Source of the DNA: Lacticaseibacillus brantae DSM 23927
GTDB lineage: Bacteria; Bacillota; Bacilli; Lactobacillales; Lactobacillaceae
DNA length: 64,000 nucleotides
NCBI RefSeq assembly: GCF_001436115.1
Contig: NZ_AYZQ01000001.1
Coordinates: forward strand, 434,001-498,000
Direction: 5' to 3'
Under the pieces are notes generated by a model. The model was not told where the DNA came from. It made no database searches and saw only the letters and a list, made by a program, of their open reading frames with translations. This document shows positions 58,464-64,000 of the stretch, piece after piece; the stretch's first letter is position 1, and every line of letters begins with the position of its first letter. The position numbers were made by a program, and so were the translations under genes.

Positions 58464-59687
58464 TTAGAAATATCGCATAATATCGTTGATTGTCACGGCA
58501 ATCATGAGTACGACCATGATACCGACGCCGATGAGCGTAATAATCCCCTCTTTATCACGCGCCATTGGCTTGCCGCGGACGAGCTCGATGAGGTTCATGA
58601 GCAGTTTGCCCCCATCCAGCATCGGAATGGGGACCAGGTTGACAATGCCAAGGTTCAAGCTCAACATGCCGAGGAACCAGATGATGGTCACAATTCCTTG
58701 GTTGGCTGCTTGACTGGTCATTGTATAGATGCCAACTGGCCCAGCTAGCTTGTTTAGGGAGAAGCCACCAGTGACCAGACTCTTTAAGGTGGTCAAAATT
58801 CGGGTGGCAATGGACCACGTTTGGGTGAAGCCATATTGAATCGCACTGCCAAGACTATGATCCATGGCTGGGGTGATGCCAATCTTACCAGCTTTATCGG
58901 GTTTGATTGTCACGGTTTTAGCCGTGGTGGCCACTTGCACTGGCTTGGTTTTATTTTTACCCAGATAGGTCAAAATATCATTATAGTTACTCATTTTCTT
59001 GCCATTAATGGCTGTAATCGTGGTATCTTTCGGTAACACCTTCGCGGCCGGACTGTCACTGACAGTTTGGACTTGGGTTGTGTCAACCTTGGGTGTTCCA
59101 GCCATCAGCCCAACGATGAAGAAGGCAATGATGGCTAGGATGAAGTTATTCATCGGCCCAGCAAAGTTCACAAGCATCCGTTTGAAAATATTCGCGTTTT
59201 GAAACTGGACATCGTCTGGTGCAATCACGACTTCTGTACCATCGGGCTCAATGATGGTGGCATCGTGGTCAACATGCCAAGTTTTAAGTTCAGATTCATC
59301 GCCATTTTCGTAACCGACAATGGTCAAGTTCTTCTCTAAATCAACTTCACTGACTTGTACGGGAATCCCACCCTGCAACGTCACCCGATCAGAGATGTTA
59401 ATCCGGGTCACATTGCCGTTTGCGTTCGTTTCGACAGTCAGCTGCGTGCCTGGCTTAATGTCATCTTCTTCATCTTGCCATCCGGCCATCCGCACATAAC
59501 CACCTAGCGGTAACAACCGCAATGTATAGGTCGTATTGTTTCGCCGAAAGGCCAATAGCTTGGGCCCCATGCCAATCGAGAACTCACGAACCAAGATGCC
59601 CGAGCGTTTAGCAAAGAAATAATGTCCAAATTCATGGACGAACACTAAAATCCCAAAGACAATAATAAAGGTTATAACAGCAGTCAT
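58464..59687 (-). CDS. rseP: site-2 metalloprotease RseP (RasP-like)
   Basis: 407 residues, four membrane helices. Zinc motif HEFGHYFFAKRSG at the start (HExxH type), PDZ domain in the middle (about 195-275), and MLDGGKLLMNLIE with the third ligand. Cleaves membrane-bound substrates such as anti-sigma factors or remnant signal peptides. Between cdsA and proS. Confidence 0.95.
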   Translation of the reverse strand: MTAVITFIIVFGILVFVHEFGHYFFAKRSGILVREFSIGMGPKLLAFRRNNTTYTLRLLPLGGYVRMAGWQDEEDDIKPGTQLTVETNANGNVTRINISDRVTLQGGIPVQVSEVDLEKNLTIVGYENGDESELKTWHVDHDATIIEPDGTEVVIAPDDVQFQNANIFKRMLVNFAGPMNNFILAIIAFFIVGLMAGTPKVDTTQVQTVSDSPAAKVLPKDTTITAINGKKMSNYNDILTYLGKNKTKPVQVATTAKTVTIKPDKAGKIGITPAMDHSLGSAIQYGFTQTWSIATRILTTLKSLVTGGFSLNKLAGPVGIYTMTSQAANQGIVTIIWFLGMLSLNLGIVNLVPIPMLDGGKLLMNLIELVRGKPMARDKEGIITLIGVGIMVVLMIAVTINDIMRYF

Positions 59688-59705
59688 AAGACCCTCACTT
59701 TCAGG

Positions 59706-60494
59706 TTACAATACCCCAGCAATGTGTAGCATTGGTAACACAAGCAATAAGCTGTCAAAGCGATCAAGAATGCCACCGTGACCAGGAAGAATCTTACCGG
59801 AATCTTTGACGTCGTAATACCGTTTTAAGGCAGATTCAATCAGATCACCTAATTGTCCGATCACACTCAAGACCAGCGTCAAGGCCATCATTGGCCAGAA
59901 GCCATAGTATTGGGGGAAGAATTGTAAGTAAATTGCGGCAAAAATTAAGGCTGCAATGTTACCGCCAATGCTGCCTTCCCATGTCTTGTTGGGACTGATA
60001 GCCGGCCACAATTTGTGTTTGCCGATGGCCCGTCCGACCATGTATGCCCCACTATCGGTGAGCCAAACAATCAACAAGACGAAGAACAGGGTGTCTAAAC
60101 CACCATCATTTCGGACAGTCGTCAAAGCGTGAAACCCAACGCCAATATAAATCATCGATAAGGTGCTGATGCCGGCATCATCGTAGGTGGTCCGATTGCG
60201 AGTGGCAACCGTCACGAGGAGCAAGACCGCCACGACCAAGTAGACAACGTCTAACCGATCCAAATGGCTGGGTAACCAGTTCCAAAAGCTCTCAGGTAGA
60301 ACAATGAAAACCACACCTAGTGCTGCCACTAAGAACTCAGTTGACACGATAATTCGTTTACGCATAATGAACACTTCTGAAAGGGCAATCAGGGCAAGCC
60401 CTAATGACGCCAATTCCAGCCAGATACCGCCTGCAATCAAGATGGGGATAAAGATTATTAAGGCGATAACCGCCGTGATCACTCGTTGTCTCAT
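59706..60494 (-). CDS. cdsA: phosphatidate cytidylyltransferase
   Basis: 262 residues, about seven membrane helices. Makes CDP-diacylglycerol from phosphatidate and CTP. The C-terminal signature SALKRYYDVKDSGKILPGHGGILDRFDS is intact (seen as K-D-x-G-x-x-x-P-G-HGG-x-x-DR-x-D). SD GGAGGA. Between uppS and rseP. Confidence 0.95.
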   Translation of the reverse strand: MRQRVITAVIALIIFIPILIAGGIWLELASLGLALIALSEVFIMRKRIIVSTEFLVAALGVVFIVLPESFWNWLPSHLDRLDVVYLVVAVLLLVTVATRNRTTYDDAGISTLSMIYIGVGFHALTTVRNDGGLDTLFFVLLIVWLTDSGAYMVGRAIGKHKLWPAISPNKTWEGSIGGNIAALIFAAIYLQFFPQYYGFWPMMALTLVLSVIGQLGDLIESALKRYYDVKDSGKILPGHGGILDRFDSLLLVLPMLHIAGVL

Positions 60495-60508
60495 GTTAAA
60501 TTCCTCCG

Positions 60509-61258
60509 CTATTTCAATCCGCCAAATCGACGGTCACGCATTTGATAGGTCAAGATGTCCGCCTCAAGCGATTCTGGCGTGTAATCTGGCCAATAAGTAT
60601 CTGTAAACACAAACTCACTGTATGCAATTTGCCACAGCAAGAAATTCGAGATTCGCTGTTCACCGCTCGTCCGAATGAGCAAATCAGGATTCGCTAACTT
60701 ACCTAGTGGTGCCGTCATCAGCGCTTGCTCAAAAGCCGTCTCATCAATGGCATCGAGGGTTAACTCGTCGTTAGCAACCTGTTGTGCCAGCTGTTTGGTG
60801 GCATCTAAAATCTCGTTACGGCTGCCGTAATTTAGGGCAAAGTTTAAGATCATCCCGGTATTCTGCGCAGTTTTGGTCATCGCATTAATGGCCGCTTCCC
60901 GCGTCGCATCAGGCAGATCATCTAAGTAACCCATGACCTGGACCCGGACATTTTCTTCAATCAATTCCGGCATAAAGGTATCGAAGAAATCAACCGGAAG
61001 CCGCATGATATAACCCACTTCCTCAGTGGGCCGTTTCCAATTCTCCGTTGAAAAGGCATAGAGTGTTAAAACCTTGACTCCCAGCCGACTGGCGGCCTTG
61101 GTGATCGTCTTAACGTTTTCCATCCCCTGCTTATGTCCAGCGACTCGCGGCAAGAAGCGCTTTTTTGCCCAGCGGCCATTACCGTCCATGATAATGGCAA
61201 TATGGTTGGGAATTAAATCTGGATTTAGTTCCGGAGTGGCTTTCTTATTCGAAAACAC
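60509..61258 (-). CDS. uppS: undecaprenyl diphosphate synthase
   Basis: 249 residues. Cis-prenyltransferase that makes the C55 carrier for peptidoglycan. IAIIMDGNGRWAKKR (catalytic Asp), LTLYAFSTENWKRP and LIRTSGEQRISNFL are intact. The start is GTG at 61256-61258 after GGAGGGG. First gene of uppS-cdsA-rseP-proS. Confidence 0.97.
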   Translation of the reverse strand: MFSNKKATPELNPDLIPNHIAIIMDGNGRWAKKRFLPRVAGHKQGMENVKTITKAASRLGVKVLTLYAFSTENWKRPTEEVGYIMRLPVDFFDTFMPELIEENVRVQVMGYLDDLPDATREAAINAMTKTAQNTGMILNFALNYGSRNEILDATKQLAQQVANDELTLDAIDETAFEQALMTAPLGKLANPDLLIRTSGEQRISNFLLWQIAYSEFVFTDTYWPDYTPESLEADILTYQMRDRRFGGLK

Positions 61259-61339
61259 AAATTCCCCTCCTCAATTTATAATCTTTTCTGATTGTAGCAG
61301 AAAAGCCAACTTGACAAAAGTTCGGCTGCGATTTCATCC

Positions 61340-61393
61340 AAAAATAAAATACGGCCAGTGGCAAAACCTGCGTCTCGCCAGTGGCCGTATTCC
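61340..61393 (-). terminator. terminator of pyrH-frr
   Basis: Minus-strand AATACGGCCACTGGC ... GCCACTGGCCGTATT stem with one mismatch, followed by TTATTTTT, 3' of frr. Confidence 0.85.
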
Positions 61394-61431
61394 GTTGTGA
61401 GGCTAGCTGTGGCAATTAGACCACAAATGAT

Positions 61432-61989
61432 CTAGCCTTCAGTAATTTCTTTTTCTTTGGCGGCAGCAATTTCATCAATCCGCTTGGTGGCATCATCCGT
61501 CACCTTTTGGACGTCTTTTTCGAACTTGTGCAATTCATCTTCAGTGATTTCGGCAGCTTTTTGCTGCTTCTTCAAAGAATCTAAGGCATCACGACGGATG
61601 TTACGAACCGCAATTTTGGCATTTTCGGCGTACTTACCGACTTCTTTAGCCAATTCCTTACGGCGTTCACCAGTCAGTTGAGGAATTACCAAGCGAATCA
61701 CAGAGCCGTCATTCGCAGGATTAATCCCCAAGTCGCTCATGTTGATGGCTGCTTCAATGTCTTTGAGGGCCCCTTTATCATATGGGGTCACCATTAGCAC
61801 GCGAGCTTCAGGTACGGTAATGGCAGCAAGTTGGTTCAATGGAGTGGGCGCACCGTAATAGTCTACCGTAATCCGGTTCAACAGACTACCATTAGCCCGG
61901 CCAGCCCGGATGTTACCAAGTTCCCGTGATAAGGCTTCTTCAGTCTTAATCATGGTTTGCTTGGCGTGTTCAATGGTTTCGTTTGCCAT
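61432..61989 (-). CDS. frr: ribosome recycling factor
   Basis: 185 residues, usual length. Splits post-termination ribosomes with EF-G. N-terminal helix [47 protein letters not shown] and three-helix end. SD GGGAGAG. It lies 3 bp after pyrH. Confidence 0.98.
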   Translation of the reverse strand: MANETIEHAKQTMIKTEEALSRELGNIRAGRANGSLLNRITVDYYGAPTPLNQLAAITVPEARVLMVTPYDKGALKDIEAAINMSDLGINPANDGSVIRLVIPQLTGERRKELAKEVGKYAENAKIAVRNIRRDALDSLKKQQKAAEITEDELHKFEKDVQKVTDDATKRIDEIAAAKEKEITEG

Positions 61990-61992
61990 TCT

Positions 61993-62712
61993 TTATTCTC
62001 TCCCTCGGATTGTGGTGCCGATGTTTTCACCCTCGACAACACGTTTGATATTGTTTGGTTCATTTAAGTTAAAGACAACCAGCGGAATGTCATTGTCCAT
62101 CGACAATGAACTAGCTGTGGTATCCATGACCTTCAGATCCTTATTAATAATATCGAGGTGGGTTAAAGAATCAAACTTTTTCGCATCAGCGTCTTTATTT
62201 GGATCGGCTGAATACACCCCGTCGACATTATTTTTGGCCATCAAAATGACGTCAGCGTTGATTTCTGCCGCGCGTAAAGCTGCAGTTGTGTCGGTACTAA
62301 AGTATGGATTACCCGTCCCAGCAGCAAAAATCACGACCCGACCCTTTTCAAGGTCGCGGACAGCCTTGCGGCGAATGTATGGTTCGGCAATTTGTCGCAT
62401 TTCAATTGAGGTTTGGACCCGAGTTGGCACGTCCAAACTTTCTAGGCTATCTTGTAAGGCTAACGCGTTCATGACTGTTGCCAACATACCCATGTAATCT
62501 GCTTGGGCGCGTTCCATGCCCATTTCAGCGCCGATTTGGCCTCGCCAAATGTTACCACCGCCGACGACGATTGCGATTTGAACGCCAAGGTCGTGCACAG
62601 CCTTAATTTCTTTAGCGACTGAGGCAATCACTGGTGGATTGATGCCGAAACCGGCCTCCCCTGCAAGGGCCTCGCCACTGACTTTTAAAACGATTCGGTT
62701 ATACTTGACCAT
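61993..62712 (-). CDS. pyrH: UMP kinase
   Basis: 239 residues from [16 protein letters not shown], set by GGAGGG; an earlier ATG at 62742 lacks SD. Phosphorylates UMP, bacterial hexameric type. Motifs [23 protein letters not shown] and the C-terminal [11 protein letters not shown]. First gene of pyrH-frr. Confidence 0.97.
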   Translation of the reverse strand: MVKYNRIVLKVSGEALAGEAGFGINPPVIASVAKEIKAVHDLGVQIAIVVGGGNIWRGQIGAEMGMERAQADYMGMLATVMNALALQDSLESLDVPTRVQTSIEMRQIAEPYIRRKAVRDLEKGRVVIFAAGTGNPYFSTDTTAALRAAEINADVILMAKNNVDGVYSADPNKDADAKKFDSLTHLDIINKDLKVMDTTASSLSMDNDIPLVVFNLNEPNNIKRVVEGENIGTTIRGRE

Positions 62713-62801
62713 TAGTTTTTCCCTCCGTTGGTTTGGTGTCATTTTACCATAAAAAGCCGATGCGTTGGGGCTTAATTAGAGTTTACGGTCAAAATGGCCG
62801 C

Positions 62802-62847
62802 AAAAAAAGCGTCGCAGCGACGGCAAATAGCAATCGTACGACGCTTA
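62802..62847 (-). terminator. terminator of rpsB-tsf
   Basis: Minus-strand AAGCGTCG ... CGACGCTT hairpin with T7, just 3' of tsf. Confidence 0.88.
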
Positions 62848-62852
62848 ATGAA

Positions 62853-63731
62853 CTAGTCTTTGATTTGACTCATAACTTCTTCAGCAAAGTCGTTAGTCTT
62901 CTTCTCGATGCCTTCGCCGACTTCAAAGCGAACAAAGCCCTTAAGCTTGCCACCCTTGCTTGCGACGTATTGGGCAACGGTTTGATCAGAATCCTTGACG
63001 AAATCTTGGTCAACCAATGAAATTTCGCTCAGGAACTTGTTAACCCGACCTTCAACAATCTTAGGAATGATCTTTTCAGGCTTGCCTTCGTTCTTGGTTT
63101 CTTCAGTAAAGACCGCTTTTTCGTGTTCGAGCACGTCAGCTGGAACTTCTTCACGGCTTAAGTACTTAGGATTGATTGCGGCCACGTGCATTGCCACGTC
63201 GCGAGCAGTCTCTTCGTCAGCACCTTCAAGTGTGACCAACACAGCGATTTGGCCACCGTTATGCAAGTACTTGCCGAAAACATCAGCATCTGTCTTCTCA
63301 ACAACGGAGAACCGACGGAAGCTAATCTTTTCACCAATAACAGCGGTTAATGCCTTTTGTGATTCGTCAATGGTTTCGCCATCGTCTAAGGTCAAAGCCA
63401 AAGCAGCGTCCATATCTGCAGGCTTGTTCTTGGCAACTGTGTCAGCCACTTGGTCAACAAAGTTGGTGAACTTTTCGTTAGACGCAACGAAGTCAGTTTC
63501 TGCATTGACTTCGACTACAGCAGCGGTGTTACCGTTGATTGCAACTTCAGCTAAACCTTCAGCCGCAATATTGCCGGCCTTTTTGGCAGCCTTAGCTAAA
63601 CCTTTTTCGCGTAAAACGTCGATGGCTTTTTCCATGTCGCCTTCTGCAGCAACGAGGGCCTTCTTAGCGTCCATCATCCCAACTTGTGTGCGATCACGTA
63701 ATTCTTTAACTTGCGCAGCAGTAACTGCCAT
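62853..63731 (-). CDS. tsf: elongation factor Ts
   Basis: 292 residues. Nucleotide exchange factor for EF-Tu. [26 protein letters not shown] at the start contains the TDF-less but standard N-terminal module; [13 protein letters not shown] and [20 protein letters not shown] follow. SD GGGAGGA. Downstream of rpsB with a leaky-looking terminator between. Confidence 0.97.
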   Translation of the reverse strand: MAVTAAQVKELRDRTQVGMMDAKKALVAAEGDMEKAIDVLREKGLAKAAKKAGNIAAEGLAEVAINGNTAAVVEVNAETDFVASNEKFTNFVDQVADTVAKNKPADMDAALALTLDDGETIDESQKALTAVIGEKISFRRFSVVEKTDADVFGKYLHNGGQIAVLVTLEGADEETARDVAMHVAAINPKYLSREEVPADVLEHEKAVFTEETKNEGKPEKIIPKIVEGRVNKFLSEISLVDQDFVKDSDQTVAQYVASKGGKLKGFVRFEVGEGIEKKTNDFAEEVMSQIKD

Positions 63732-63751
63732 AACGTATTTCCTCCCTGGTT

Positions 63752-63803
63752 ATAAAAAGCTGCCTGCAGATCTTGCAGTATGCGCGAAACCTCCAGACAG
63801 CTT
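63752..63803 (-). terminator. rpsB-tsf intergenic terminator or attenuator
   Basis: Minus-strand AAGCTGTCTG ... CAGGCAGCTT (10 bp with one G-T) and TTTTTAT after it. Partial termination between rpsB and tsf is usual, adjusting S2 over EF-Ts levels. Confidence 0.7.
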
Positions 63804-63815
63804 ATTTAATTATTA

Positions 63816-64000
63816 TTATTCAGCGTCAGTGTTGTCGCCTTCAACGGCTTCAACAATGTCTTCGATTGAGTCTGATGATTGTGCATTGTCTGCAACTTGA
63901 TCTTCGACTTGGTCTTCACCCTGGCGGCCTTCGATGACTGCGTCAGCCATCTTAGCAGTAATCAAACGAACGGCACGAATCGCGTCATCGTTTGAAGGGA
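63816..64000 (-). CDS. rpsB: 30S ribosomal protein S2, partial (C-terminal part)
   Basis: The last 61 or so residues of S2 enter from the right edge: [20 protein letters not shown], then an acidic tail of Gly/Asp/Glu/Gln ending DNTDAE. The conserved nucleic-acid-facing stretch [10 protein letters not shown] is the usual end of S2 before a variable tail. It stops at TAA 63816-63818. tsf follows. The rest of the gene is outside the window. Confidence 0.95.
   Translation of the reverse strand, partial: PSNDDAIRAVRLITAKMADAVIEGRQGEDQVEDQVADNAQSSDSIEDIVEAVEGDNTDAE

Noticed and set aside
61910-62497. 195-codon plus-strand frame opposite frr and pyrH
   Set aside because: Wholly antisense to two certain genes, without SD or recognisable domain.
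62995-63900. 301-codon open frame on the plus strand opposite tsf and rpsB
   Set aside because: It is the antisense of tsf and rpsB, has no SD at its start, and its composition (Ser/Ala/Thr-rich) is typical of antisense frames of alanine-rich genes.

Overview
The window is a dense, low-mobility stretch of chromosome from a member of the Lactobacillaceae. The evidence is protein sequence and gene order: class II galT in a galKET operon, DUF3013 and DUF960 proteins known from Lactobacillales, a Gram-positive PolC, an hrcA-grpE-dnaK-dnaJ operon with CIRCE, a hisS-aspS pair behind a T-box, and the order rpsB-tsf / pyrH-frr / uppS-cdsA-rseP-proS / polC / rimP-nusA-rnpM-ylxQ-infB-rbfA / truB-ribF / hrcA operon / lepA. 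It looks closest to the Lacticaseibacillus side of the family, but I cannot fix a species. Start codons are mixed (ATG, GTG, TTG), each judged here from its Shine-Dalgarno (SD) sequence. No insertion sequence, prophage, integrase or CRISPR array is visible.

Layout. 1-7.7 kb, mostly minus strand: yqeY-rpsU, the divergent PPDK-regulator gene, nfo-yitT, msrB-msrA, and hisS-aspS under a T-box whose specifier region reads GACAC (Asp GAC overlapping His CAC). 7.8-15.8 kb: a three-SH3b amidase, a HAD phosphatase with dtd, rel, and the chain DUF3013-prmA-rsmE-small membrane protein, plus a 3-methyladenine glycosylase. 15.9-18.8 kb is the most accessory-looking part: small plus-strand genes of unknown role, a cytochrome b5-like protein, a glycine-zipper/SHOCT protein, a tRNA-Ser(CGA), and a membrane protein coupled to a 50-residue basic protein. 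18.8-26.6 kb: GPH transporter with hydrolase, a lipoprotein, two orphan genes, DUF960-ebsC, and recJ-apt. 26.7-30.8 kb: galKET and a small orphan. 30.8-33.4 kb: nrdD-nrdG with tandem NrdR boxes. 33.5-37.5 kb: lepA, two orphan genes and ceo, an N5-(carboxyethyl)ornithine synthase behind a promoter with a cre-like site. 37.5-64 kb is housekeeping: protein folding, HemW, macrodomain protein, RibF-TruB, TerC, the nusA-infB operon, PolC, ProRS-RseP-CdsA-UppS, ribosome recycling and UMP kinase, EF-Ts and the end of S2.

The genes are mainly about translation, RNA modification, proteostasis and envelope lipid synthesis. The regulation is the more interesting layer: a dual-reading T-box, NrdR boxes on an anaerobic reductase that lacks its ATP-cone, a terminator hairpin inside the rimP-nusA leader (consistent with NusA autoregulation), and two places where a promoter is nested inside the preceding terminator. 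I did not find a convincing new multi-gene system; the best candidates for undescribed biology are the orphan genes at 15.9-18.8, 22.1-22.9 and 35.5-36.4 kb.
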